Positions 50,671-59,587 are shown, numbered from the stretch's first letter. The stretch is 64,000 bases of DNA from CAYRGQ01 sp964423925 (GCA_964423925.1 CAYRGQ010000011.1:7049-71048); one strand, 5' to 3'. Notes: a model not told the origin generated them from the letters alone. Translations and numbers: made by a program.

Positions 50671-51960
50671 TCAGGTTTCGACCGTGGGCTCGAGTTTGTA
50701 GCCACTCCGTTTGTTCACCACAAGGGCAATCATTGCATCTCCCGAGATATTGACTACCGTTCGGCACATGTCCAGCGGACGGTCTACCGCAAGAATGAGG
50801 AAAATGCTGGCCGGATCTACTCCGATGGACTCCAGGACGATGACCAGCATAATCATGCCCGCGCCGGGTACGGGAGCGGAGCCAATGGAAGCAAGCGTAG
50901 CAGTTAATACGATCGTTAGTTGGTCCACTAAGGATAGGTCATGGCCGGTAACCTGCGCGATAAAGACGGCGGCTACAGCCTGGTACATACAGGTTCCGTC
51001 CATATTAACTGTCGCGCCTATCGGAAGTACGAATCCACTGATTTTCTTGTTGACACCTAAACGTTCTTCCACGCATTCCGTCGTCACGGGAAGCGTGGCC
51101 GCGGACGAACTGGTCGAGAAGCCCACGAGTTTGGCCGGCAATATTTTCTTGTAAAATTGGAGAGGGCTCATGCCTCCAAACACCTTGATAATTGTAGCAT
51201 ATATGACGTATAGCAAGATCAGCAAGCCAAAAACGACTGTCAGGCTGTACATACCCAATGCGACAAACACGTCCGGCGATTCGATCTCCACGACCAGGGC
51301 CAGCATCAAGCCAAATACACCGATTGGCGCCAACCGCATAATCATGTCAACAATCTTGAGAATCACATCCGCCGCGCCATTAAATAGCGCAACCAATGGC
51401 TCACTTCGCTCCTTGGGAATCATCATCAAGGCCACGCCGCACAGGATGGTGAAAAGGATAACCTGCAGCATGTTGACATTGGAGCTCACAGCGCCAAAAA
51501 TATTCTCGGGAACGATATCCACCAGCGGCTGAAGTGGCCCCCGGTTTGCCGCGACTTCCTCAGCGCGTTGTACCGCGGCATCGGCAACATCCTCATACTG
51601 CGATTGCATCTCTACACGCGTTTGCTCGCTTACGTAGTCGCCCGGACGAATGGAATTGACCACTCCCAGCCCGACGGCAAGAGCGATTAGCGTCGTGATC
51701 ATATATATCACAAACGTTTTTGAACCCATACTGGATAGCTGGGTCAAATCTTTCAGGTTAGCAATACCGGTAATCAGGGAGGTGATGATTAATGGAATCG
51801 CGATAAGCTTCAATAGGTTGATAAAGATCGTACCGAACGGCTTAATCCAGTCGACGGCAAAATCCTTGCCCCAGGAAAACTGGGACAACAATACGCCGAA
51901 CAACACGCCCAACACTATCCCCAATAGAATCTGCCAATGCAACGCTAGCTTCTTTTTCAT
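50671..51960 (-). CDS. Dicarboxylate/amino acid:cation symporter (DAACS)
   Basis: The 429-residue inner-membrane protein has about eight transmembrane segments and DAACS signatures: a serine-rich reentrant loop (STSSSAATLP), NMDGT and a late PGAGMIMLVIVL region. Transport is of glutamate, aspartate or C4-dicarboxylates with Na+ or H+. It converges on hutG with 12 bp between, so it is not in that operon, but glutamate is the hut end product, making a metabolic link possible. The exact substrate is not resolved. Confidence 0.92.
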   Translation of the reverse strand: MKKKLALHWQILLGIVLGVLFGVLLSQFSWGKDFAVDWIKPFGTIFINLLKLIAIPLIITSLITGIANLKDLTQLSSMGSKTFVIYMITTLIALAVGLGVVNSIRPGDYVSEQTRVEMQSQYEDVADAAVQRAEEVAANRGPLQPLVDIVPENIFGAVSSNVNMLQVILFTILCGVALMMIPKERSEPLVALFNGAADVILKIVDMIMRLAPIGVFGLMLALVVEIESPDVFVALGMYSLTVVFGLLILLYVIYATIIKVFGGMSPLQFYKKILPAKLVGFSTSSSAATLPVTTECVEERLGVNKKISGFVLPIGATVNMDGTCMYQAVAAVFIAQVTGHDLSLVDQLTIVLTATLASIGSAPVPGAGMIMLVIVLESIGVDPASIFLILAVDRPLDMCRTVVNISGDAMIALVVNKRSGYKLEPTVET

Positions 51961-52213
51961 GAATTCGGTATCTATCTGTTATCGATTTATAATGGTCGCA
52001 TCATGCCAAGACATCGTAACAGGATCTTGACGCTTGCGTCTATTTGGCAGCAGTTTCCATGCTATACACGCAATCGTTTAATTGCCGCTAATATATTATA
52101 TAATGAGGCAATCCTCAAACCCAAACGTCAAAAGGGAGCTAAATACACGATGAAAAAACCGAATTAAAACGGTAAAAAATGGGCAGTTCATCCTCGTGTA
52201 AGCCACATTTTCG

Positions 52214-52221
52214 TAAGTTTG
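52214..52221 (+). promoter_or_regulatory. folK: -7 box directly before folK
   Basis: TAAGTTTG matches TAnnTTTG and ends 3 nt before the ATG at 52225, predicting a leaderless transcript. Confidence 0.55.
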
Positions 52222-52224
52222 TAC

Positions 52225-52743
52225 ATGATTTCTACTTATCTACTGCTGGGCACCAATTTGGGTGATCGGCTCGGCCAGCTCGATCGGGCTAGACGTGCGA
52301 TTGGGGAAAATATTGGCGAGCTCGTCGCCTGTTCAGCTGTGTATGAAACCGAAGCGTGGGGTAATCCGGACCAGCCCGACTACCTCAACCAAGTAATTAA
52401 TGTCCGCACTCCACTGGAGGCAACAGTCCTGCTAGACGTTGTGCATACGATCGAAAAGGCATTGGGACGCGACCGCAAGGAAAAATGGGGTGCCCGCGTC
52501 ATCGATATAGACATTTTGTTTTACGGCGAAGAAGTCATCGAGGCCGAGCACCTGCACGTGCCCCATCCTCATATCCACGAGCGCCGCTTTGTACTTGTTC
52601 CCCTAGCCGAGATAGCAGGCCATTTCGTGCACCCGACTCTTTTACAGCCCATCAGCAACCTGCTGGAGGCAACCTCCGACACCTTGAGCGTGAAACTCCA
52701 CGAATCTGCACCGGCCACAGAAAACAGTCCTCATGGAATTTGA
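52225..52743 (+). CDS. folK: 6-hydroxymethyl-7,8-dihydropterin pyrophosphokinase FolK
   Basis: FolK transfers pyrophosphate from ATP to the pterin in folate synthesis. The 172-residue protein shows LLLGTNLGDR, YETEAWG, the GRDRKEKWGARVIDIDILFY substrate/Mg region and PHPHIHERRFVLVPLAEIA. Start at the ATG 52225, since the frame's earlier start codon is inside the promoter box. It overlaps the downstream Hpt gene by 11 bp. Confidence 0.95.
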   Translation: MISTYLLLGTNLGDRLGQLDRARRAIGENIGELVACSAVYETEAWGNPDQPDYLNQVINVRTPLEATVLLDVVHTIEKALGRDRKEKWGARVIDIDILFYGEEVIEAEHLHVPHPHIHERRFVLVPLAEIAGHFVHPTLLQPISNLLEATSDTLSVKLHESAPATENSPHGI

Positions 52744-53086
52744 AATTGCCAACACTCAATATCTGGAAGAGCTTTCCAATGGAAATACCGCCATCATCCG
52801 CCAGATTGCCGAACTGTTTCTTGAACAGACTCCGGGCGACATCGATCTGCTCGCAGCCTATGTCCGCGACGAGGACTGGGATGCCGCGTACAAACAGGCC
52901 CATTACGTCAAGCCTACCTTGATCTACGTAGGGGCCAACGGACTGCACAAGGAAATCTCGGCCATCGAACGGTTGGCCAAAGAGCGGCAGGAGCTACATA
53001 GGCTACCGGCCATGGTAGACGACGTGCTGCCTAAACTGGCGATACTCTATGACGAGCTAAACGCCTATTTGAAAACAATGGACTAG
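52733..53086 (+). CDS. HPt-domain phosphotransfer protein
   Basis: The 117-residue helical protein has a histidine-phosphotransfer motif AHYVKPTLIYVGA, with His57 and Lys60 in the phosphoacceptor helix and the following GA as in HPt domains. No sensor kinase or response regulator is next to it, so it is an orphan shuttle. It overlaps folK by 11 bp, giving likely co-translation, although the two have no known shared pathway. Confidence 0.78.
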   Translation: MEFEIANTQYLEELSNGNTAIIRQIAELFLEQTPGDIDLLAAYVRDEDWDAAYKQAHYVKPTLIYVGANGLHKEISAIERLAKERQELHRLPAMVDDVLPKLAILYDELNAYLKTMD

Positions 53087-53098
53087 ACTAATCCCGAA

Positions 53099-53353
53099 TT
53101 AGGACAAGGGCTTGATTTGGAACTCGTATGTTTCCATAATCACGTTGGCCAATAGCTTTTTACAAGCCTCATCTACTTTCTGCTTCGCAGTTTCCTCGTC
53201 GACTGCTTCCACTTCCAAGGTAATCCGCTTGCCAATGCGCACATTACTGATCTCGGCCAATCCCAAGTTTTTCATGCTACCGGTTACTGCTTTTCCTTGC
53301 GGGTCAAGGATTTCTTTATGGGGCATCACGTTGATCTCAGCCAAAAATTTCAT
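53099..53353 (-). CDS. purS: FGAM synthase subunit PurS
   Basis: The 84-residue protein is PurS, the small subunit of the three-part phosphoribosylformylglycinamidine synthase (PurL-PurQ-PurS). VMPHKEILDPQGKAV is the family signature, and the remainder forms a ferredoxin-like fold. purL and purQ are not in the window. It overlaps the upstream pssA by 4 bp. Confidence 0.9.
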   Translation of the reverse strand: MKFLAEINVMPHKEILDPQGKAVTGSMKNLGLAEISNVRIGKRITLEVEAVDEETAKQKVDEACKKLLANVIMETYEFQIKPLS

Positions 53354-54033
53354 GTCGCTCTTTTAAAATAAATGAAAGAAAATACAAAATAAAGCACCAA
53401 TATGATTGGTATTGCCGCAAATTTAAACAAACCAATCAATACTATGCCTATAATAATCAAAATGAATTTTTCGCGGTTCTTTTGCCAGGACAGCGAGTCG
53501 AATTTCAGCGAAAACAGCCGCATTTCGCTGATAAGCAAATAGCTCGTCAGCGCGATGCACGCTATCAAAAAGTAAATGGAATGGACCACCGCCGGGTATT
53601 GCGTCGCCACGAAGGGGAGCGACACCACGAAAAAGGCGTTGGTGGGCGTGTTTAAGCCAATGAAATCAACGGTTTGCCGAGTATCGATATTGAACTTTGC
53701 CAACCGGATAGCCGAAAACACAGTGACCACAAACCCAAGGTATGGCAACCAAGCATTGGCCGGAGCAGCAATCTGCAGCAACTGATAGAAAACTGCGCCC
53801 GGAACTGCCCCGAAGCTAACCACATCGGCCAAAGAATCCAGTTCCTTGCCCAAGGGTGAGCTGACGCGAAGGGCACGCGCGACTAATCCGTCTAGCAAAT
53901 CAAACACCCCCGATGCCACTACACAGTAGGCCGCCACGTCAAGTTGTCCCCGCAAGGCGAAAACTAACGCCACGCACCCCGCAAACAGGTTGAGGGACGT
54001 GATCGCATTGGGAAGGTGCTTTTTAATACCCAT
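53350..54033 (-). CDS. pssA: CDP-diacylglycerol-serine O-phosphatidyltransferase
   Basis: PssA makes phosphatidylserine, the precursor of phosphatidylethanolamine. The 227-residue membrane protein has the CDP-alcohol phosphotransferase signature DG-x2-AR-x8-G-x3-D-x3-D, here starting DGLVAR and ending ELDSLAD, and several hydrophobic segments. The ATG at 54033 is chosen; an earlier frame start adds 11 residues of no value. It is upstream of purS with a 4-bp overlap. Confidence 0.93.
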   Translation of the reverse strand: MGIKKHLPNAITSLNLFAGCVALVFALRGQLDVAAYCVVASGVFDLLDGLVARALRVSSPLGKELDSLADVVSFGAVPGAVFYQLLQIAAPANAWLPYLGFVVTVFSAIRLAKFNIDTRQTVDFIGLNTPTNAFFVVSLPFVATQYPAVVHSIYFLIACIALTSYLLISEMRLFSLKFDSLSWQKNREKFILIIIGIVLIGLFKFAAIPIILVLYFVFSFIYFKRAT

Positions 54034-54085
54034 GTGGATTATGATACACGTTTTTGGCCACGCCATCGCACAGCGTGGCTAAAGC

Positions 54086-54132
54086 AAAATCCCGGCACGG
54101 GAAGCCTGTATGGCATCGCCCGACCCGGGATT
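54086..54132 (-). terminator. rho: Terminator downstream of rho
   Basis: On the minus strand AATCCCGG (54132-54125) pairs with CCGGGATT (54095-54088) around a long loop containing an inner CGGG/CCCG pairing, followed by TTTTGC. It lies 25 bp after the rho stop. Confidence 0.6.
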
Positions 54133-54156
54133 AAAATACATTAGGATACGTGGCGC

Positions 54157-55662
54157 TTAGCCGTTCATGCTGATGAGGAACTCTTCGTTTGACTTGGTGC
54201 CCCGCATCTGTGCCAGCAAGAACTCCATTGCTTCGTTTGAGTTCATGTCGGCCAAGTGATTGCGAAGTACCCAAATGCGATGCAAGGTATCTCGGTCGTT
54301 GAGCAGATCGTCTCGACGGGTGCTAGACGCCGTAAGGTCAATTGCAGGGAAGATACGCTTGTTAGACAGTTTACGGTCGAGCTGAAGCTCCATGTTGCCC
54401 GTGCCTTTGAATTCCTCGAAAATCACTTCGTCCATTTTCGATCCGGTATCGATCAAAGCCGTTGCGAGAATCGTCAGCGAGCCGCCGTGCTCGATATTAC
54501 GGGCAGCACCGAAGAAGCGCTTTGGTTTGTGCAACGCGTTGGCATCGACACCACCGGAAAGGATTTTGCCAGAGGCTGGCGCAACCGTGTTGTATGCACG
54601 GGCCAATCGAGTAATGGAGTCGAGCAGAATGACCACATCGTGTCCACACTCGACCATGCGCTTGGCTTTCTCTAGTACAATATTGGCGATTTTAACGTGT
54701 CGCTCGGCCGGCTCGTCAAATGTCGACGACACGACCTCGGCACGCACGCTACGTGCCATGTCGGTCACCTCTTCCGGGCGCTCGTCAATAAGCAGGATAA
54801 TCAGATAAACTTCGGGATGGTTTTTAGCGATGGCATTAGCCACATCTTTCAACAACATGGTTTTACCCGTCTTGGGCTGCGCCACGATCAGGCCGCGCTG
54901 CCCCTTGCCAATGGGCGTGAACAGGTCCATGATCCTCGTGGAGTAGTTGTTAGCACCGGTATACAGGTTCAACCGCTCCGTCGGGAACAATGGCGTCAGG
55001 AAATCAAAGGGCACCCGATCGCGTACCTGGGCCGGGTTCTGGCCGTTGATCGCCTCCACCCGTACCAACGGGAAATATTTCTCGCCTTCCTTAGGCGGGC
55101 GTATACTGCCGCGGACGGTGTCACCGGTTTTCAAACCGAACAGTTTGATTTGCGACTGCGATACGTAGATATCGTCAGGGGATGTAAGGTAGTTGTAATC
55201 CGAAGAACGGAGGAAACCATAACCGTCGGGCATAATTTCCAGCACGCCCTCATTAACGATCACATTGTCAAAATCCGTCACGGTAGCGGGCACTTCGGTG
55301 CGGCTAGCCGCTACCTTGCCGTTGCTAGGCGCTACATCTTCCGTTGCTTCTGGCCGTTTGGATGATTCAGTATATGCACGTGGCGCTTCTTCGCCTTGCG
55401 TTTCTTCCTTGCGGGGCCGGAACGAAACCGGTTCAGCCACTTTCACCGTTCGCGTGCGCTTTCTAGGGCGTTCTTCAGCGGCAGCGGGTTCCGAAGCGGC
55501 ATCCTCCAATACTTCCGCAGGTTCATTGGATTCGTCTCCCGAACTGATAATTTTTTGGATAAGCTCTTGCTTTCGCAACTTTTCCGCGTCCGAAATACCA
55601 ATCAACTTGGCAATCTCGCGAAGTTCCGAAACGAGCTTCGCATTCAATTCATTAATATCCAT
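54157..55662 (-). CDS. rho: Transcription termination factor Rho
   Basis: The 501-residue protein begins with a Rho N-terminal helical domain (ELREIAKLIGIS) and then a charged, low-complexity linker of ~100 residues (about 45-145), typical of Bacteroidota Rho. Next come the CSD RNA-binding domain (DGYGFLRS) and the RecA-like core with GLIVAQPKTGKTMLLKD (Walker A), then ILLIDERPEEVTDMARSV. The ATG at 55662 is the start; an adjacent in-frame TTG at 55665 is not needed. Confidence 0.97.
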   Translation of the reverse strand: MDINELNAKLVSELREIAKLIGISDAEKLRKQELIQKIISSGDESNEPAEVLEDAASEPAAAEERPRKRTRTVKVAEPVSFRPRKEETQGEEAPRAYTESSKRPEATEDVAPSNGKVAASRTEVPATVTDFDNVIVNEGVLEIMPDGYGFLRSSDYNYLTSPDDIYVSQSQIKLFGLKTGDTVRGSIRPPKEGEKYFPLVRVEAINGQNPAQVRDRVPFDFLTPLFPTERLNLYTGANNYSTRIMDLFTPIGKGQRGLIVAQPKTGKTMLLKDVANAIAKNHPEVYLIILLIDERPEEVTDMARSVRAEVVSSTFDEPAERHVKIANIVLEKAKRMVECGHDVVILLDSITRLARAYNTVAPASGKILSGGVDANALHKPKRFFGAARNIEHGGSLTILATALIDTGSKMDEVIFEEFKGTGNMELQLDRKLSNKRIFPAIDLTASSTRRDDLLNDRDTLHRIWVLRNHLADMNSNEAMEFLLAQMRGTKSNEEFLISMNG

Positions 55663-55845
55663 CAATATAAATTAAAATAAGGATTTGCTGATTTCACAAA
55701 GAATTCCACCCAACGATCAGTCTCTGCTGTTTACCGTTCATGTAATTTGGTATTCATCTTGACCCCTCAGAATTCCACCGACTTTCGAGATTTTGGGATG
55801 ATTTTGAGAATTATTCCGCAAATAACGGCATAAGATTTGTAAATT

Positions 55846-55853
55846 CAAAAATA
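55846..55853 (-). promoter_or_regulatory. rho: -7 box for rho
   Basis: The minus strand reads TATTTTTG, matching TAnnTTTG, about 185 bp before the rho ATG. The -33 element is not clear. Confidence 0.42.
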
Positions 55854-56035
55854 TCTGGAAAAAACCTACGGTTTAACTACCGCATAATGTTCCCCTGGGA
55901 CCCCTGATAGCCAAGGACCCTAACTACTGACAACGTGCAACGGAGCCCCTGTCAGGCCCTGTTGGCAGCTACCTCGGACCGCCGCGCGGGATGGGTCACG
56001 CCGCTTCTAAAGATAACCTAAAAACAAATAAAAAG

Positions 56036-56064
56036 TTTGAATATTTGGAGTGATTTTATCTATG
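56036..56064 (+). promoter_or_regulatory. Possible promoter of the sugar transporter gene
   Basis: TTTG (56036-56039), a 17-bp spacer and TATCTATG (56057-56064, one mismatch to TAnnTTTG), 33 bp before the ATG at 56098. Confidence 0.35.
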
Positions 56065-56097
56065 TTAGATGAATTTTTCACAACACACCCAAATATT

Positions 56098-57720
56098 ATG
56101 AGTCAAACATCCAATAAAGGGTATGCATCGGCATTGTACTCGCTGACTATGGTCTTCTTTTTCTGGGGCTTTTTGGCGGGCGCAAATGGCGTATTCATCC
56201 CCTTTTGCAAATCTTACTTCAACCTCACGCAGTTCCAATCGCAGCTGATCGACTCGGCCTTCTATGGCGCCTACTTCATCGGCTCGCTTTTGCTATACCT
56301 TTACTCGAGCAAGGTCGGGTTTGATTTCCTCAATAAAATCGGATACCAGAAAGGCATTGTATACGGCCTGCTCATTTCCGTTGCGGGGGCGGGTAGCATG
56401 ATTCCTGCCGTGCACAGCGGCGAATACATGTTTATCCTTGGCGCATTCTTCCTCATTGCGTTGGGTTTCTCGCTGCAGCAGACCGCGGCCAACCCTTTTG
56501 CGGTGGCTCTGGGCGACCCGGCGACCGGGGCCCACAGGCTCAGCCTGGCCGGCGGCGTCAACTCATTCGGCACCATGATCGGCCCTATCCTCATCACCCT
56601 GATTCTGTTTGGAACGGTAGTGGCCACTCCGGAGCAGGTAGCTGCCGCACCGATGTCGTCCATTGACATCTTATTTATGATCCTTGGCGGCGTTTTCTTG
56701 CTGGTAGCAGTGTTCTTTGCCATTCGTAAGATGCCTCGTGTCACATCGGACGACGAGCCCGAACAAAGCTCCAAGCTAACGAGCGCTCTGGTGGCCATCA
56801 CGGTTGCCTTGCTGGCCATTATCGGTATCGGCTACCTCCTGCCCGAAAGTGCGGGCGACGTGGGTACGCTCGCCTTACTTTTTGTGTCCTTATTGGTCGT
56901 GGTACTCACCCTGCTGTTTTCCAACGCCTCCGCGCAGAAGAACGGTGCGGGCTGGGGCGCCATGCAGTATCCTCAATTGACGCTCGGCATGCTCGCTATC
57001 TTCGTCTACGTGGGCGTAGAAGTGACGATACAGAGCAACTTGGGCGCCCTATTGCATACGCCAGCGTTTGGTAGCTATGATGAATCCCAGATCTCGCATT
57101 ATATCTCCCTGTACTGGGGAAGCCTGATGATCGGCCGTTGGATGGGTGCAGTCACCATATTCCAGATGAGCAAGCGCATGCGTATGATTTTGAGTGTTTT
57201 AGTGCCGTATATTACCTTTGCGATTATCCTCATCGTTAACTGGGTGAGTGGCCGCGATGTGTCTGAACTCTACGTATATGGCATTTGTATCGCGGTGATG
57301 ATCGCCGCCAACTTCTGGGCGCAGTCCAAGCCAGCCAAATTGCTTATGGCCCTCGGAGTAGTCGGAGTGGTAGCGATGCTGATCGGTCTCCATACCGATG
57401 GACGCGTGGGCTTGTTTGCATTCATCAGCGGCGGTCTGGTATGTTCCATCATGTGGCCCGCCATTTTCTCGCTCAGCATTACTGGCCTAGGCAAGTACAC
57501 CAGCCAGGGTTCCGCCCTGCTCATCATGATGATTCTCGGGGGTGCCATCATCCCGCCGTTGCAGGGAAGCATTGCCGACGTTTTGGATAGCATCCACCTC
57601 TCCTATTGGGTGACCGTGGCGTGCTTTGCCTACCTGGCGTTCTTTGCTTGGAAGGTGGGCGACATCCTGAAAAAGCAAGGCTACGACATCGAGAACCTCG
57701 AGGGAGGCGGCTCCCACTAA
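56098..57720 (+). CDS. MFS sugar transporter, FucP/NagP-like
   Basis: The 540-residue inner-membrane protein has 12 or more hydrophobic segments and FucP/GlcNAc-permease features: FFFWGFLAGANGVFIPF in helix 1, LQQTAANPFAVALG and SLAGGVNSFGT. It is longer than E. coli FucP (about 440) because of a hydrophilic stretch and extra helices in the middle. The ATG at 56098 is chosen. The kinase-like gene follows after 218 bp, suggesting sugar uptake then phosphorylation. Confidence 0.9.
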   Translation: MSQTSNKGYASALYSLTMVFFFWGFLAGANGVFIPFCKSYFNLTQFQSQLIDSAFYGAYFIGSLLLYLYSSKVGFDFLNKIGYQKGIVYGLLISVAGAGSMIPAVHSGEYMFILGAFFLIALGFSLQQTAANPFAVALGDPATGAHRLSLAGGVNSFGTMIGPILITLILFGTVVATPEQVAAAPMSSIDILFMILGGVFLLVAVFFAIRKMPRVTSDDEPEQSSKLTSALVAITVALLAIIGIGYLLPESAGDVGTLALLFVSLLVVVLTLLFSNASAQKNGAGWGAMQYPQLTLGMLAIFVYVGVEVTIQSNLGALLHTPAFGSYDESQISHYISLYWGSLMIGRWMGAVTIFQMSKRMRMILSVLVPYITFAIILIVNWVSGRDVSELYVYGICIAVMIAANFWAQSKPAKLLMALGVVGVVAMLIGLHTDGRVGLFAFISGGLVCSIMWPAIFSLSITGLGKYTSQGSALLIMMILGGAIIPPLQGSIADVLDSIHLSYWVTVACFAYLAFFAWKVGDILKKQGYDIENLEGGGSH

Positions 57721-57768
57721 AAGTATTACGGCCCTACGTGCCGTACGACAGGATTGACCGCAAAGCCG

Positions 57769-57783
57769 GCGGGCAGTGCCCGC
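57769..57783 (+). other. Hairpin after the sugar transporter gene
   Basis: GCGGGC-AGT-GCCCGC is a perfect 6-bp stem with a 3-nt loop, with only an impure T-run after it. Possibly a weak terminator or stabiliser. Confidence 0.35.
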
Positions 57784-57821
57784 GGATTTGGCGTTTTGTC
57801 AAATAAGTGCCACGTGCCTAT

Positions 57822-57840
57822 GTTTTATTTGTAATAAAAC
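57822..57840. promoter_or_regulatory. Perfect inverted repeat upstream of the kinase gene
   Basis: GTTTTATT (57822-57829), centre TGT, AATAAAAC (57833-57840): a perfect 19-bp dyad, about 100 bp before the kinase ATG and after the transporter gene. It looks like a repressor operator. A second dyad, CCGTCTGC/GCAGACGG (57864-57871 and 57881-57888, 9-nt loop), lies just downstream and could form an RNA hairpin in the leader. Confidence 0.5.
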
Positions 57841-57938
57841 ACTAATTTGCGAGCACAAAACCTCCGTCTGCCGAGCGATCGCAGACGGTATAGTTGGGCA
57901 AAAAGATTGTATTATATCATAAAACTAAAAACCAAAGC

Positions 57939-58793
57939 ATGATCATAATTGCAGATGGCGGATCGACTAAGACGAATTGGTGCCTCTTGGACGAATCGGG
58001 AAAGAAAATCTACTTCAACACGGAGGGCTACAATCCTTATTTCGTAGATAGCAATTACATTGTCAACTCGTTAAACAAAGGCTTACCAAGTGATTTACCG
58101 TTCGAGAAGATCACGGAAGTGAACTACTACGGCGCAGGAGTGCACAACGAAGAAAAAGCAGCCATTGTAGTGGAAGCCATCCAACAAGTATTCAAAAACT
58201 CGAGAGTATTCGTGGGCCACGACCTGCTGGCCGCCGCGCGTGCCCTGCTGGGCAACAATCCTGGCTTTGCGGCAATCCTGGGTACAGGCACCAATACTTG
58301 TATCTACGACGGCAACGAAATAACTCATAACATCGACTCGGCTGCCTACATCCTTGGCGACGAGGGCAGCGGCTGCTACATTGGCAAGCGGATATTAACG
58401 GATTACATCCGGGGCTATATGCCCGAGAAAACCTGTGCGGCGTTTTGGGAAACCTACAGGCTGACGCCAGACGACGTGATGGACGCCGTATATACCAAGC
58501 CACTAGCCAACCGGTTTTGTGCAAGCTTCAGCAAATTTGTGTATGACGTGACGGTAGACATCGGCTACTCGCGCGGCATTGTCGAATCGGCGTTCGATGC
58601 CTTCTTCCAAAACTTGGTGACGCGCTATCCGGATTATCAGTCCTACACTTTCAACTGCATCGGATCCGTAGGTTACAACTTCCGCAACGTACTGGAAGAG
58701 AAAGCCAAAACATACGGCATGGAGGTGGGTCGCATCATCCGCTCCCCGATCGACGACTTGGTGCAGTTCCACGTAGACCGGCTTAACAAATAA
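57939..58793 (+). CDS. BadF/BcrA-type ATPase, N-acetylglucosamine kinase-like
   Basis: The 284-residue protein has the ASKHA fold: the phosphate loop DGGSTKTNWCLLD at the N terminus, GTGTNTC in the middle (about 125-131) and GDEGSGCYIG. Bacteroidota members next to a NagP-like permease are generally GlcNAc or amino-sugar kinases; here the MFS gene is upstream. Start at ATG 57939; the longer frame adds only Lys-rich residues. Actual sugar is an inference. Confidence 0.83.
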   Translation: MIIIADGGSTKTNWCLLDESGKKIYFNTEGYNPYFVDSNYIVNSLNKGLPSDLPFEKITEVNYYGAGVHNEEKAAIVVEAIQQVFKNSRVFVGHDLLAAARALLGNNPGFAAILGTGTNTCIYDGNEITHNIDSAAYILGDEGSGCYIGKRILTDYIRGYMPEKTCAAFWETYRLTPDDVMDAVYTKPLANRFCASFSKFVYDVTVDIGYSRGIVESAFDAFFQNLVTRYPDYQSYTFNCIGSVGYNFRNVLEEKAKTYGMEVGRIIRSPIDDLVQFHVDRLNK

Positions 58794-58814
58794 AAGCAAG
58801 CGAAACTTCACTTA

Positions 58815-58850
58815 AAAAAACGGATGGCCCAAACGAGCCATCCGTTTTTG
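58815..58850. terminator. Bidirectional terminator between the kinase and UPF0173 genes
   Basis: CGGATGGC (58821-58828) pairs with GCCATCCG (58837-58844), extended by A/T pairs. Both sides carry an A- or T-run, so it can stop both converging genes. Confidence 0.88.
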
Positions 58851-58869
58851 TTTTCTTCCCTTCGTGAAC

Positions 58870-59553
58870 TCACAGCTCGAGCGATTCGCCGATCGCTGGC
58901 AAATGCAACGTAATATTCACATCGGCAAATTGCCGTTTCGCCTCATCCGTGTCTACCTGAATGGGAGGGAACGTATTGTAGTGGATGCCCACTACTTGCT
59001 TGCAGTTAATCCATTGCGCCGCCACTACGGCGTCAGACACGTCCATGGTATAATGCCCACCGATGGGCAGGAAAGCCAAGTCGATACCTGGGTTTTCCAA
59101 CAGTTTCATTTCCATGGTGAGGGCGGTATCACCAGCGAAATACACGTTTTTACCGTCAGCCTTGAGGACGAAACCGACCGGCTGCCCACCGTATTGGCCG
59201 TCAGGCGTAGCGCTGGTATGCAGGGCATAAACCATTTTCACCGAGCCAAAATCTGTCTGGATCGTCCCTCCAAAATTAAACTCCACGATGCGATCGGGAT
59301 CGACGCCCTGCCGCCCTACCCAAGCGGCCGTCTCGACGATGGCAAGCACTTTGGCACCGCTTTGCCGCTGAATAGCCGCCATGTCCGCTACGTGGTCTTC
59401 GTGCGCATGACTGAGGAGAATGTAATCAGGACGGAGCTCCCCTACCGCGATATGCGACGCCGCTGGATTAGGGGTAATAAAAGGATCGAATAAAATCTTG
59501 CTTTTCAATGTTTCCAGCATGACGCTGGAATGTCCGTAATACGTTACTTTCAT
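58870..59553 (-). CDS. UPF0173-type metal-dependent hydrolase
   Basis: The 227-residue metallo-beta-lactamase fold protein has the motif SHAHEDHVAD (HxHxDH), YYGHSSVML at the start and a late GGHYTMD with an IHYNTFP ligand region. This is the UPF0173 group, whose substrate is unknown. The ATG at 59553 is chosen since family members begin MKVTYYGHS. It starts 34 bp after the ybaB stop and may share its transcript. Confidence 0.86.
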   Translation of the reverse strand: MKVTYYGHSSVMLETLKSKILFDPFITPNPAASHIAVGELRPDYILLSHAHEDHVADMAAIQRQSGAKVLAIVETAAWVGRQGVDPDRIVEFNFGGTIQTDFGSVKMVYALHTSATPDGQYGGQPVGFVLKADGKNVYFAGDTALTMEMKLLENPGIDLAFLPIGGHYTMDVSDAVVAAQWINCKQVVGIHYNTFPPIQVDTDEAKRQFADVNITLHLPAIGESLEL

Positions 59554-59587
59554 AATCATATAAGCTCTAGCGAATGAAGAAATAAAT

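Larger units (their letters stand above)
55663..56097. other. Divergent region rho / sugar transporter
   Basis: About 435 bp without a gene. A leftward TATTTTTG box (55846-55853) gives rho a leader of roughly 175-190 nt. A GC-rich block (55890-56010) separates it from the rightward promoter-like pair near 56036-56064. I see no riboswitch or tRNA. Confidence 0.5.
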
